Shown: positions 1 to 42,690 of the stretch, one piece after another
Layout of the letters: each line of letters begins with the position of its first letter
Position numbering within the stretch: the first letter of the stretch is position 1
Origin: Nectonema munidae
Lineage: Eukaryota; Nematomorpha; Nectonematoida; Nectonematidae
Reading direction: 5' to 3'
DNA: 64,000 bases
Assembly: GCA_030549495.1 (NCBI GenBank)
Contig: JAUIRK010000749.1
Coordinates: forward strand, 1 to 64,000
Notes under the pieces: model-generated
Databases searched by the model: none
The model's input: the letters and a program-made list of their open reading frames with translations, nothing else
What the model was told of the DNA's origin: nothing
Translations under genes and position numbers: made by a program

Positions 1-262
1 GGTAGTAGTAGTAGTAGTATTATTATTATTATTATATATTACATAAACATTTCAACCAATCATATAGTTTTTATGAAATAAAACTGCAATTTCAAAGTTA
101 AATTTTTTGAACTTTTAGGTAGAATTTTTGAAATGTGGCTTTCAATATGTATGTAAAATATTTTTTGAAAATTTTTATTTTAAGTATATTTTTTAAGCAT
201 TTTACGATTTACACATTTAAATATATAATAAGGCTGGCAAGTTTTGCGAGTTGTCTCCCCGG
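1..262 (-). repeat. Dispersed repeat A, inverted copy
   Basis: After a GTA/TTA microsatellite (1-37), this stretch is the reverse complement, with scattered differences, of 12940-13190 in DUS2 intron 1. Shared landmarks include ATAAGGCTGGCA, the TAAATATATAATAAGG junction, TTCAACCAATCATATAG and the triplet repeat at the far end. Family not recognised; a non-autonomous element is likely. The GTTGTCTCC-containing end is the more conserved. Confidence 0.75.
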
Positions 263-743
263 AGGTCTTGCCAGACCTCTGATATAATATACCAAATAAT
301 GACTGAAAAGTCGAAGGTTAAAATAGGTTAGGGGGATTTTTATGAACTAAAAAACACAAAGATTAATATAATGTATATATTATTTTTTTTAATTAAATTA
401 GATACTTTTTTTTTTAACTTTCCTTAAATATTAAGAAATTTAAATATATTTCAAGGCTATTTAAGTCAGAAAGAGATATTGTTTTATTTTGTCATTATAG
501 CCTGATAATATGAAAACCTTATATTTAAGAATTAGTTTTTTATGTTATTAAGAACATTTAAAAAAGTTCGTAATAAACTTAAAAAAATTATAAAGGGATA
601 TTTACAAAAAAACATTGAGCGTCCGTCAAGCATAAAATTAGTATGAAGATGTAATTACTGCACGATGAAAATACTTGACGATGAAAATACCGACGATGAA
701 TTTACTATGCCATGAATTTACAGTGAACCCCTTTTTAGATACA
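263..743. other. AT-rich intergenic stretch, nothing recognised
   Basis: No coding signal or clear repeat. A short cluster at about 660-700 repeats ACGATGAAAATAC / ACGATGAATTTAC three times. Confidence 0.5.
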
Positions 744-3398
744 TTAACCTTCGCAGGACACACACGGGCTTTTTACTCCATTCAGCATTTTCAATGCCGT
801 TTTTGATATAATATTTAATATATAACATATCAAAAAAATAGTATGTAAATTTACGTTATTCTCTGGAGTATAAATTGGTGCCAATATCAAAAATATACTG
901 TTCTTTACAGACTCTAATTTTTTGCGGTTTTCATGACCTTAAGAGAAAATTTTCGAAAATTGAGTTTTAAAAAAACATGAAAGAAATTTTTTATGCATAA
1001 GGAGTGGAAATCTGTAGAATATAATTATTAGGTTATCTTCTGAATTTCATAAATATTCCATATGCCATCTTTAGCAAAAAAAACTTTAAAATATTTATCT
1101 AAAAAAACTTTTTGGCTGTTTTTTGTAGCTAAAAAATTTTAGAACTGAAAAAATGTTATAGAATAAGTAAATTTTAGATCTTATAAAGCAATAATTTTGA
1201 AAATAAAGCGCAGGAAAATTAAAATAAAATTCAAAAAGTAATATAATTTATTGGGCACAGGATTTAAAACGGTGAATTTTCGCCGACAGTCGGCTTTATC
1301 AAACCACTATACTAATGAGCAGAAGAACTCTTCTTCGCTAATCCTTCCAATTTTCAACTTCTACCCTACTCATTAGTATAGTGGTTTGATAAAGCCGACT
1401 GTCGGCGAAAATTCACCGTTTTAAATCCTGTGCCCAATAAATTATATTACTTTTTGAATTTTATTTTAATTGAACATAAAAAAATTCAAAATATCAAAAA
1501 ACCTATTTATAAACAATTTGAAATTTATTTCATAAAATATCAAGGGTTATACAAAAAAAATAAAGCATTATAATTATATGTTGAACATGATAAAAAATTA
1601 GCAAAATCACAAATTAGAATGGCAAAAAGAACAAATAGATAAGGTGTGTTTTTTGCACATAAATTTTTTACAATTTGAACACCTCCTTGTGCCTCGTGTT
1701 CTAGGTCTGCATTCTTGAATTGAACAGTATCCCCTGCCCGAACTACTTTCCGCCGTGTCAATTTGCGGAGAAAAACCATAGTAAAAAAGAAGGTTTTTGA
1801 TGGGTCTTGAAATCTGACTTATGTTAGCCCTAGTTCTCATAGAATTATAACCTAAATTTTTTGATAAAATTTTTAAAAAAATTTTCTCCCTCCATGGCGA
1901 ATGGGCAACGCATCGTTAGGGCAGTTGTGCTTGTAGATAATCCATGTGTTGTAGGCAGCTATATCTAAATAATTAGAAAATGCGGCAACTGTCCATCGCC
2001 TACTTGTCTTATAACTAGTAAAATCTCTGGCCATTCGATTAAAACAATCCACCCCACTTTTGTATTTATTATAGGAAATTAGGCTTTCGGGTTTTCTTTT
2101 ATTTGATGTGATAGTAACACTTCTACTATGCTGCGTAGATAAGACATAAACTGCTTTAAAATTCTTTCTAGCATGCTTTTCAGGTATATAAACACAAAGT
2201 GATGAAATATTGGAATATACAATTTTGCTCTCAGTTTCACTTAAATTTAACGTGCGTAAAAATTTAGGTTTTAAAATATACGGAACAAATCTACGTATAG
2301 GATTTACTGTCCCACAAATTGTCAAATTTTTGGAAAGAGCCCACTCCGCTAAAGCATGAGATGTAAAAAATCTGTCAAGATAAATACCACACCCTGATGG
2401 GAGATTGCTACTTTCTACTAGACGCTTACAGATTTCTAGACTTGAAAAATATTCCCGATCAATTAATCCTGAAACATAAATTTCGGGCTTCATAACATAA
2501 AATGTGTTAGAATCATTAAGATGGTAGAACTTTAAGCCATAATGGCCCGGCTTTTTAGGGTCGTACACTTTTAGAGAACACCCGCCACGAAATTTCACTA
2601 ATTGCTCGTCTATAGTTACAGCATCAAGTGGTGTCCAAAATTTATGGCATTTTTCAAAAAGTTATTATGAATACGCCTAATGGCTGCTAGTTTGTCTGAA
2701 GGCTCTCTAGTGGCGGCATCGTCAAAGCGTATAAAAATTTTGATGAATTGGAACATCCTTCTGCCGAGTGCAGCACGTAAGAAAGGATCTCCATCATTGG
2801 AAAAAAGGGCTTTAGTCGCAATTCTTTGGTCTTTTGATTGTCCCAAAAAAATTAGACAACCAAAATAGGCAAGCAAATCGCTTATAACAAACTTTTCATG
2901 ACACGCTTTCAAATCCAACCACTTAGGGGACTCTTTCCTAGAATCATAGAGTTTCTTATATCTCACATAAAGATTTATAGAAAAATAAACTTACTTGTAA
3001 TTATCATCTGCTTTTTTGTGAGTCATCTCGTATATATGAGAAACCAAAGGAGGGTCAAAAAACAAATCAAAAATTTTATCAATTTCCTTCAAGTTTTTTG
3101 CATCATCAGAAGGTCCATATGGACGTGAAGAGATATCTCTACAGTTTCTAGCTTGAGATCTACCTCTTGAAGATTGTTGAGGCTCCCAGAAGAACTGTGT
3201 TCCATCTGGAGCTTTAAGAGAAATATCTTCGGCGTCAAATACTTCTTCTAATTCCACTGCTTCTAGATTACTCTCACCTGTATAAATATCAGATGCTTCA
3301 GAATCTGAAATTGATGAAAATGATTCATTTTCTTCAGAAGAACTTGTTGTCAGAGGTGATGATGATGATGATAAAAATTCCATGCGAAATAAGAACAA
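744..3398 (-). mobile_element. piggyBac-type DNA transposon, one end and broken transposase
   Basis: TTAA at 744-747 followed by CCTTCGCAGGACACAC is a piggyBac-style end. The minus-strand transposase runs from 3398 to about 1607. It has an acidic Ser-rich N-terminus, then the catalytic aspartates in VTIDEQLV, GIYLDRFFTS and KSGVDCFNRM, and a C-terminal Cys-rich zinc domain (CSNCKKFMCKKH, ICSFC). It is inactive: one in-frame TAA near 2991-2993 (a very small intron there is a less likely reading), a frameshift near 2640 and another in the T-run near 1866. The upstream end was not found before the (CA)n tract. Confidence 0.85.
1217..1471. repeat. 255-bp foldback element inside the piggyBac copy
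   Basis: Two 103-base arms (1217-1319 and 1369-1471) look like perfect reverse complements around a 49-base loop. The arm tips contain TTAA (1219-1222, 1467-1470), so the repeat may be a TTAA-targeting MITE lying between the transposon end at 744 and the transposase. Confidence 0.85.
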
Positions 3399-3670
3399 TA
3401 GAGAAAATTATTCAACAACAAATTGTTGGTAAAAGTTATGGATCAATGCATAGATAAGCTTTCATCAATAAATGATAAACATTGAATTCATGCGAAGATT
3501 ACGGTCAGAAAATATCACAGATGAAGAAAAAAATCAATTATAAGAATGTGCACAGAATGAAGATGGAAAAAAGATAAACAACTTGCATTTATTGGTTTCG
3601 ATATTTTACGTAACCTGATAGGAAAGTAGAGAAAGAGAGAAAAAATATGGGATAACGTATTATAAAGAGA

Positions 3671-4176
<506 letters not shown>

Positions 4177-4199
4177 ACCCGCGCGCGCGCGCGCATACA

Positions 4200-5040
4200 A
4201 ACTAGCTAAGCTAGTATATATATAATACACTGACACACATATAACATACATATTTTGAAACTATAAATTTGGAGCAAAAACTATTCTTTTGTTCAAGATT
4301 GAATTTTTATAAATTTTTCAAATAAAATTTTTAAATTTTGATTTTGATAGGATATAAAAGTAATGAAGAAGAATAGTTTATTAAAATTCTATAAAAATGC
4401 TATTGTACATAACAAAACAAAAACAGAATGAATAGAAAAAGGTGCTGAAAGGTCATTGAACCATAAGAAATATTTATAAAAAAAAAGGGGAGAGGTGAAA
4501 CCCCCCCCTCCATAACCTTCAATTTTTTATAAAAAATTTTTTAAAAAAATTTTAAAAAAAATAAAAGATACGCTTCTTGTTGTTTTTTGAACAGTCAACA
4601 AAATCAACTGGAATAATGCAATGATTTGTATTTTATTTTATTTATAAAACAAGAAGGGGTTTTGAAAACCCCCCCCCCCCTTAAAAATAAAATTTGAATA
4701 TAGTTTAAATTTTTCATTAAATTTTTATTATATTTTAAAAATTTTATATTTATTATAAAAAATGTTATGGGTTTTTTCTCCTTTTTTTTTTCTTTTGTGT
4801 AACATTAAATATTGTTTTCCCCTGAATTAATTAATAGAAATAAGAGTTTATTAACATTTTAGATATATTACAAACCTACGCATTCTTATAGATATTTGAA
4901 TTTTCTTTCTAACCATGAGTACTACCATATGATATCTGTAGGCACAGCTTTATATCGAAGCGCTTATACTTTAGTTTGTGGGACCCTTTGGATCAGAGAA
5001 TAGACATTTAAAATGTAATTCGGCCTTAGAATACGATAAT
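4200..5040. other. AT-rich spacer with homopolymer runs
   Basis: No gene seen. Contains C-runs at about 4501-4508 and 4669-4680, each preceded by a G-run, and many A/T runs. Unclassified. Confidence 0.4.
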
Positions 5041-5044
5041 CACT

Positions 5045-5420
5045 TACCTTGGAATCCTGTCGAACGCTTTTTCGAGATCAATGAAAATTATAAATAAACC
5101 TTTTCCAACTCTTGCATGCTTTTCGACAGATTGTCTCACAGCCAAAATGGCGGCATTAAGCTTTCATCAGGCATGAAACCTTTCTTCGGTTTTCTGGCCT
5201 ATCTTTGATAGTATGCTTTCCAATCCATACAGTTGTATAGCTTCTATTGACACACCACTTGGACCAGCTTCTTTATGTAACTTCAACTTTAAGATCGATT
5301 GTAAACCTCTTCAAAAGAAATCTCCAGCACAGGTACTTCATTTGGGGTCACCTCCAAGGTCTTGCTGCATGTATTCTTTTCATTCAGTACTTCTGCCAGT
5401 AACTCCTCCAAAGCCAACTT
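5045..5420 (-). pseudogene. LINE reverse-transcriptase fragment
   Basis: On the minus strand it reads GPSGVSIEAI, then ILAVRQSVEKHARVGKGL and IIFIDLEKAFDRIPR, the motif A region of non-LTR reverse transcriptases (catalytic Asp in FIDLEKAFD). Frame breaks and a missing segment separate these blocks, and the rest of the domain is gone. The FIDLEKAFDR form fits RTE-like LINEs; the clade is not certain. Confidence 0.75.
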
Positions 5421-5454
5421 AACATTTACCCTATTAGTGTTAGGGGGGGGGGGG

Positions 5455-6080
5455 GGGGAAGGGGGTCACTAAAAAATTAATTGTACAAATTTGGCTGAAT
5501 TATAATAGACCTTCAAATTTCGTGACTTTTCCTAAAATCGCTATCTTCATCTTTTGATACCATTTTCATGGTAGTTGAATGACCCTCTTATGTCAAAAAC
5601 TCAATCAAAATCAAAAATTAAAATTTTTCAGCAAAATTTTGACATTATCTGTAGTTTATTTTATAACTTAAGGTACTCCATTGAAAATTTATAACTATAT
5701 ACAGTTTTAAAGGCATAGCATTTTATATATTTAATTTTTTCAATATTCATGGCTGCTACTTTGTGAAAATGTCAATCAATATTTAAATTGATGAGAAATA
5801 TATCTAATAAAATATTGCTTTAAATTTTACATAAAATATATGTTTTTATTCAGAATCGATCATTCTGGCTTCATTTATGGACTCAGTTTTTGCATTTAGA
5901 TTGAAATTACCTATAAGTGTTAATCAAATATGTGGTTTACTTTGAAAAATTTGTCTCCAAAAATATTAATTTAAATTTTACGTGAAGTATATGTTTTTAT
6001 ACAGAATCGATCATGCTTGTTTCATTTCCGGACTCAGTTTTCGCATTTAAAGATTTTTAAATATGTCAGTGTCGATCATA
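5455..6080. repeat. Dispersed repeat B with 151-bp internal period, copy 1
   Basis: A G-run (5443-5458) is followed by a block whose reverse complement recurs at 44370-44530. Then come two tandem units containing CAGAATCGATCAT (5851 and 6002) and GGACTCAGTTTT. A diverged copy with the same period is at 9430-9760. No coding capacity. Confidence 0.65.
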
Positions 6081-6289
6081 TCGAAAAGCTTATATCGAAA
6101 AACTGAAATTTCTAAATATGGTTGAGTGAATTACTAATCACAAGCAAAACTTAAACAAGAAACTACTAATTATTTTTCAAATAACAAATCTACCTTATTA
6201 AAAGAATGCAAATTCATATTACTTTGAAAAATAATCACTAATAGAGAATTGTCGTAATCTTGTACTATCAATAACTTAATCTTGAAAAG

Positions 6290-7620
6290 GTTTTCCCAAT
6301 TTTTCTAGATCCAATGTTGTAACTCCATATTTTTAAAACAATTTTTTTAAGTTTTCATCATCTCTAAGGCTTCTAAGGAAGATATTTTTATTTCTTCCTG
6401 TTCTTCTTTTGCGGTTTTATAATCAAAACTTTAGAACTTCTTTGGCTGTTTGAAAACATTCTAACGCAGTATTATAATCATTAAAGTTATCAGTAAAACT
6501 AAAATTTTCTTCTGAATTAATATCTGTTGATTTCTCTTCTTGTTCATTCAAGCTAAAACATTTTTTATTATGGCAATTGAAACGCTGTTCCAGGAATCTT
6601 TTAACAAATGAAGAAAATCATGTATTGTGATCATCCCTGTCGACAGACCTCAAATACAGGAAGGAGACGGAACTATAAGATTGTGTATGCATTTATAATT
6701 TCAGGGGAATTCCAGTGAGGACAAAATAAATTCCAAGGTGGCAAAACCCGCTTTATCGAGGGGCCTGGTTGTGATTGACTTTGCAGCCTTCTCCATTGTT
6801 TCATCTTAGCCACTATCCAAAGGAGTTATCATTTCTTTGATTAAATTTATTGAGTGCTCCGTATATGCCAGCAAACATTGGCTTTATTATGGAAGTTGTG
6901 TTAGCTCGCAAGAAAAATAATTCGATATTAGAAGTTTTCATTTATTTTGGATGAGCGCAGGGCATCCTAGGATCCAGGGCAATTTTTCTTTTTGCATTCT
7001 ATTCTCATGCTTTATGGCACTTATATCAAACAGGCAGGTGGTCTTTCTTATTTTTAAAATATTTAGGATTTTAGAACTTTGCAATTACTAACAAAGGCAA
7101 CTATTCAGAACCGCTCCCATTAACAAAGACAAATATTTTTTACTTCCACGAACACCTTTATTTTACTAGCAAGTTTAGCTCTAAAAATGGCAATCTCATA
7201 AACGTTTAAAATACAACACTCAGGATATTTTTTTAGAAGACATCAGTAACAAACTTATTTTATGTTTCTGCATTGGATCAAGCAGCGCATTTGTTCTATA
7301 TTTGCATTTCCTCCATGTTCTTCTTGTAAACGATAATCTTTTTTGAAATTTTTGCAACCATCCAGTTGAAAATCTTACAGGAATTGTTTCAGACGTTTGA
7401 TTAAGTTCAATAAGAAAAGATTTTGCTTTTTCAATCAGAAGTGGGCCAGAAACTTGTACTTTTTTCTCTCATTAAATAAACCATTCATAGAGACTATTTT
7501 CTAATGCAGGTAAATGCCCTATTTTTTTTCTTTTCATTCTAAAATTTTTATTTTCTAGCCCTAACCTTTTGCTGATTTCTTGATCCATTTACTGATCAAT
7601 CTGTGGCTTATTTCATACTC
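6290..7620 (-). pseudogene. pogo/Tigger transposase relic
   Basis: Minus-strand fragments in several frames match pogo/Tigger (CENP-B-like) transposases. They include a helix reading VEEYEISHRLISKWIKK near 7570-7610, a degraded catalytic stretch near 6950-6980 recalling DNAPAHP, then ELFFLRANTTSIIKPM and FLKDSWNSVSIAIIKN, and an acidic C-terminal tail. Many breaks; the element was probably pasted in on the TA dinucleotide typical of the family. Confidence 0.65.
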
Positions 7621-8226
7621 TTCAACTTTATTATTTAATTTTTATCCATTATCAACTTCTCTTGTGCGCAAAGCTAAAGTTAATCATTTAAAAAAATGTT
7701 AAGGTTAAAAAGGAAAAACAGTAGGAAGTAAAAACTATGTCAGACATAAACGAAACAAATGCGTAAAAAACTAAATAGGTTCTTTAATTCCTTTGTATAT
7801 ACATGAAAACATGCAATTTTAGATTTCAATCTTGTTATTTATTTTGTCCTATACATTTGTCAATTCATTTCAAACTTTTGTTTTTCTTCTTTATGTTTTA
7901 AAAGTGTTTTTGTTGTTACTAAATTTTTTTCTTCTTCATCCTTCAAAACAAATGATAAACGGGTCCTTATCTGCAGAACAAGATGACGATAAAAGAAAGG
8001 CATTATTTGCAGTTAGGACAAAATAAAAGAATGTATTTTTGATATAAAAACAAAAGTTTACACTTTTCATAATGCCTTTGGTTTTATTTTTTAATGGACA
8101 AGATGCTCTTTTTTACATATAGATGTTTTTGTTGTCTTGTATGATGTTTAGATTCTGGAAACCCATAAAAAAACGTATAAGGAACTATATGCTTTGAATA
8201 TGGAAAAATCTTTAAAGCAAGTTTAT
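7621..8226. other. AT-rich spacer, no gene recognised
   Basis: Only short open frames without family resemblance, among them 7832-8026 on the plus strand, hydrophobic and low-complexity. Confidence 0.4.
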
Positions 8227-9115
8227 TTATACATATCTGCTACTGACTTTCTCTTTACGAAAACCTTGTGTGGAATTAAATTTTACAATTAGCCAACTGT
8301 TCAATGCACAAACGTCCAGATAGTTACAAAACGCAGCGTGGATCCATTTTGTGTTTGGTTTGTATGCACGATAAGCTTTTATCTTTCTTTTTCCGACATT
8401 GAATATTAGAAAGCAGGCTTTCAGGCTTGGAAGTGAAGTTGTCGATCTGGATATTTTTGTGCTGAAAAGAAAGTACGTAAACAACTTTAAAATTTCTGTA
8501 AGCTTGTCTATTTAGAATGTATTCCCTGATAAAACTTAACTAGAATAGGCGACTTTCACATTTAACTTCAGTTCTTTTAGATGGGGGGGGGGGGGTCTTT
8601 AAACAAAATGTAAGAATCTTCTATTTAAAATAATAGTTACACAAAGGGATTCACTTTTACTATGAGACCAGACAACAATCTTATGTCTTGTAAAAAATCT
8701 ATCTGTATTAAAAATAGATGAACCAGAAAAATAAGACCAATCTTGAAATCCTGAAATATATAATAGTAGTACTTTGAATCACATATATGATAAAACTTCA
8801 AACACATTTAGCAATTTTATGATGATCGTATACTTTGATAAGGCAACGTCTTCTAAAAACCACAAGTTTTTCATCAATAGTGACAGCAGAGTGAGGAGTA
8901 CAAAACTTCGAAAAAATGACCATGAATATATCGAATTAGACTGATTTTGTCATTTACATCGCCATTTTCCATGATATTAAATCTTATGAAGATATGAATG
9001 AGAGTAAACATATCGCTAATGCAGATCTCAAAAATTGACTTGCGTAAGAAGAAATAATGTATGATGTCTTAAATTTATAGTTCACCACTATGTCTGAGTC
9101 CATTTTTCTAAACTT
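8227..9115 (-). pseudogene. piggyBac transposase relic, second copy
   Basis: Minus strand: IFIRFNIMENGDVNDKISLI, CTPHSAVTIDEKLVVFR (first catalytic Asp) and the C-terminal KWIHAAFCNYLDVCALNSW, the same blocks as in the copy at 744-3398. Several frames and a G-run at 8583-8594 interrupt it. Closely related to the fragment at 38985-39345. Confidence 0.75.
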
Positions 9116-9429
9116 ATTTCAGAATATTTTATTTTCAAACTGTTGGAATGAAATTAAAAGTATTGACATAAAAACAAATATAAAAATGCACTTTATTTAT
9201 AAAATTCTATTAACTTTTTAAAGCTTTGCTGTTTTTAGATAAATTCAACTTATAGAAGCCTCATAATCTAAAATTTAGTTTATACAACAAATTACCACTT
9301 TTGAGCTGAAAAAGTTTTTGACCTAGAGAACATTAAAGAAATTCATCAAAAAAGACTTTCCTTCTGGTATAATTGATAAAACTATCACAACCACTAAGAA
9401 CAATTTTGATAAAGACCCTATTGAATATT

Positions 9430-9760
9430 TTTAATCACATATAATTGGTACACATAACACTTATATATATAGATTTTTCCAATAAATATGGCAACTTTGT
9501 CGCAAATGTCAATCAAAATTTGGATTGATTATAAAATTTCTTACGAAAACATTCATTCAAATTTTAAATAAAATTAATTTTTTTATACCAAATCGACCAT
9601 CTTGATTTCATTTCTCGATTCAGTTTTTGCAATTATGGTGTAAAAAATTCTGAAAGTGTCAATCAAATCTGAGATTTATACCTGAAAATTTTATCTAAGA
9701 ATATTATTTAAATTAAAAAAAATAGATATTTTTATACTAAATCAACCATGTCATTATTAT
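9430..9760 (+). repeat. Dispersed repeat B, diverged copy 2
   Basis: Same order of motifs as 5740-6070 (GTCAATCAAA, AATCGACCAT, CGATTCAGTTTTTGCA), with tandem units about 149 bases apart (9591 and 9740). Direct orientation relative to copy 1, clearly older. Confidence 0.6.
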
Positions 9761-10039
9761 ATTTAATGTATTAGCCATGTTATTTATTATAGTACAAATA
9801 TTTGATAAGAAAAGTTAGGAAACTGAAGGTAAATTGAAATTAGAACGCGTTACCATAAGAAAAGTGGATAGTCGTTTGATGAGCTATATAGTTTAAGAAA
9901 CAAAATATATCTTGTTTTCACGGAAGATATACCCTTTTACAATGAATTAGAGATGGTGTAAAAATTTAGTATTGAGAATTTCAAAAAACATTTTAACGTG
10001 AAGAAAAACTTACCTTCGGAATCAAAAACCTTTAACATA

Positions 10040-11880
10040 AAATATTTATTTAAGCAAAATATAATTTAATGCCTGTAAAGTAATAAAATAAAATCTTCTA
10101 GACTGCCACAATATATCAAGCTTGTTGTTGAAATCATTTACTGTGAGAGAATTAAATATTTCTTCAGGCAAAGAATTCCCATCATCAAAGGCCCTTTTTT
10201 TGAGCAACTTTGACGGTAATTGTTTGGACACTTTCAGATTTAAACTTACAACAATGAGATATGGAAATCCTTGCTGAGAACTCAGGTAAAACCTATTCTT
10301 TTATGATCATATTTTTCTTTATTATGTTTAAGATGTTTATCATTTCATTTCTTTTATTCTATAGTAAAGTAAAAATTTCATTTTCTGTGAGTAAGGAACA
10401 TTTATCATATCGTGCAAACTTTTAATAAATTTTTTTCATAGGTTTTGCTATTTTATTTATGTTGGGCCAAGCGTTTGTTGGGGTATTATATGTAAAACGG
10501 ACCCACAAGTCCGGTTTAGCTTTCTTGATCCAAGAAAAATAGATTGTTTTACTTTGTAAGTAAAATATAATGTTCTTTTGGGAACGAGATTTTTCGGAGG
10601 ATTATAAGATTTGACGAAAATTTTGTTTTAGCCTTCTGAGAATTGTGATCTTTTTTAGATCTGTTAGTTCTGTTTTTTCTTTATTAGAAATGGATTTAAG
10701 GGATGGAGAGTTTGACGAATGAGGATGCAAAGCGAAGCGGAGTTATTTTCGGTTTTTGTGTTTAATTTTTGTGCCAGCATGTTGCACTGACATGTGAGAT
10801 GTGAGTGAGTGTAGAAAGGTAAACCAGTGTGTGTTTCTGGGATGTTTTGAGATGGTTTTTATGGTTGTTTGGTTAAAATTCTAATTGGAACTTATGTAGT
10901 GATGATCAGAACCGTAAGGTTGGTCGCAGATATTCCAGTTTTGAATCACATTCTAGTGCTTCTCAGTTGATATACTGAAATCTACGTGAGATGATGCAAT
11001 TTTGTTATTGGTGATCTTGAAGTAAATTGGGTATTTTGTTTGGTCGTATATGTGTTCGTTGTTGAAGGCAAAAAAAGACAGTGGCATGTTTTCATTGTGG
11101 TCCCATATATAAAATCTTCTGTTGAAGTCTGTGGAGATTATCAAATGGTGTGAGTTTGAAATGGATAATATGCGTGAAATCGCTATGTTTATTGAGTGTA
11201 CAAAATCGTTAGAGAAAGCGTTAGAAATAGAAGGAGGGGAGTAATAGAAGGAAAAAAGGAGGGGGTGCTTTGAGTAAAGAGAATAAAGAATGTGTAATAC
11301 TGTGAAGAATATTTTGCGGGAGAAAAGGATAATTCAGTGAAGATTTGATTAGGATACATAGAGAGTAGTATGTTAGTGGTGATACTTTGAGACAAGAATA
11401 TTCTCTTGGATGTGAAGAAAGGTCGGAGTCTGATATGAGAGATTAGTTTAGAGAGAAATATTATAAAGGGAGAAATAAAGTTTGTTTCATAGGTTAGCCC
11501 AGCTTTGGGTGGAATAGTTAATATGGAGAACGTTTAGCATAGAAACTTATCAATCATTTGAGTGTGGATATCGTTGAGGTTTTTAAGGTATTGGAGTCGG
11601 ATTTGGCCTGAATCAGAGGTAGATGTGTGGTGTTGATGACAGTGTGTATGTGAACGTTTAGATTGGTATTTGGAGAAGATGCAGGATGATATAGAATGAC
11701 CTCTATTGTCGCAGTGGTACAGATCGGCGAAGAAGCCTTGCAGTTGGATGTAGACTGGTGGAATTTAAGACATTTATCACAATGAAGGAGACATCGTTTA
11801 AAGATTTTTGGTGTGAGAATTTTATGGTATAAGATGACTTTTGGATTTCTAAGAAGATGCTAAATGGAGTTTTAACTAAG
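10040..11880 (-). pseudogene. Jockey/R1-like LINE: zinc knuckle, endonuclease, start of RT
   Basis: Read on the minus strand, 11880-11700 encodes a gag-like zinc-knuckle region of ORF1 (HCDKCLKFH, NCKASSPIC). 11560-10890 matches an apurinic-type LINE endonuclease: IISTDFNRRFYIWDHN (GDFN-LW block), SSHVDFSIST, WNICDQPYGSDHH. 10231-10046 looks like the linker just before the RT. Strong strand asymmetry (A/C-rich coding strand) marks it off from its flanks. Multiple breaks; RT proper missing. Confidence 0.65.
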
Positions 11881-12105
11881 AAGGTGTTAATATTTTGAAT
11901 AAAACTTTTACTTTTAATTACTTATTTACATCTTTTAACTTGTATTCATGCCTTCTCATCAATATTTTCTTAATTATAAGAAAAGATTCACGTTTGGATA
12001 AACATTTTCGCTTTGAATAGTTCTTAAATCATTCTAATTAGCGTTTTAGGTTAACTTTATTATTTTTTTAATAATAGATTTTTTTCATGCAAACGGATCA
12101 TAAAA

Positions 12106-41812
<29,707 letters not shown>

Positions 41813-41918
41813 AGATTTTCTAGGTTTTACAAGCTCAGTGAAAGTCTTCCCCTTGGAATAAATCGTCAACTTTTGGTGCTCCAAACAAGTCTAAGAGAAT
41901 TATTTTATGTAGTTTTGT

Positions 41919-41924
41919 AATAAA
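41919..41924 (+). terminator. DUS2: DUS2 poly(A) signal
   Basis: AATAAA 107 bases after the TGA stop, followed by a T-rich stretch; the first canonical hexamer after the stop. Confidence 0.65.
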
Positions 41925-42199
41925 ATATTTCACGGTTATTTTTCCATTTCTTTCTCCTTATTTTCTTGCATAGCCATATCATGAATCTTTTATCGCTTCT
42001 TAACGCCATCTATAAATTTTATTAAGAATTATTTACTTATATTTCATGTACAAAATACTCTTTCAAAAAATTGATATAACGAAAATGTATCATAGAAAAA
42101 AGTTTATTATTTTTCAAAACGAGCCACCTTTCCTAACACTTGAATACATTTAGGATATATTCTCTTTTGTTATAAATTTAAGTTTTATTTGCGGCGAGA

Positions 42200-42690
42200 T
42201 GTACAAGAAATTCGCAAAATGGCCATTGTTCAACTTCTACAAGTTATTTAACATGAGTAAACTCTAGCCATTTTGTTAAAGATATCAACACCACCACCTT
42301 TATATTTGCTATAATCCAAAATGGTTTTGGGCTAACTTTGATCAATTTCTGAAAGTGCTCGTTAGATATTGCGTAGACAGTGTTATCTGACAAAGAAATA
42401 GTTTTAATTTTTTCACTGCAACATCTCCAAAGATGGTACAAACCATAGCAAGGGCTGCTGGCTTTACCAACTTTTCTCCAATTGTGTCGTTGCATAAACT
42501 TAGCAATTTTTTGCAACTTGATAGGATGCAAGTGTTGTATGTTGAACAGAATACACTTCTTTCTGCGTAGAGTTGTCTAAGCGCTAACGTTTGAGTTCTT
42601 CTTTCCTTTAAAAATACACAAGATCTTTCTCTGCAAAAGTTGGATGTTTTCCCAGGTTGAAGAAACATGAAGTCAATCTTCTAACATTAT
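42200..42690 (-). pseudogene. hAT (ZBED5/GTF2IRD2-like) transposase fragment
   Basis: Minus strand: HPIKLQKIAKF, DTIGEKLVKPAALAMVCTIF (relatives: TIGExLxKPAAxxMC) and GDVAVKK, then ISLSDNTVYAISNEHFQKL. One or more frameshifts. Lies between the 3' ends of DUS2 and ING. Confidence 0.75.

Noticed and set aside
5213-5422. Plus-strand 69-codon frame
   Set aside because: Antisense to the LINE reverse-transcriptase fragment.
11189-11395. Separate small minus-strand gene
   Set aside because: Part of the broken LINE endonuclease region; hydrophobic look is due to a frame change.
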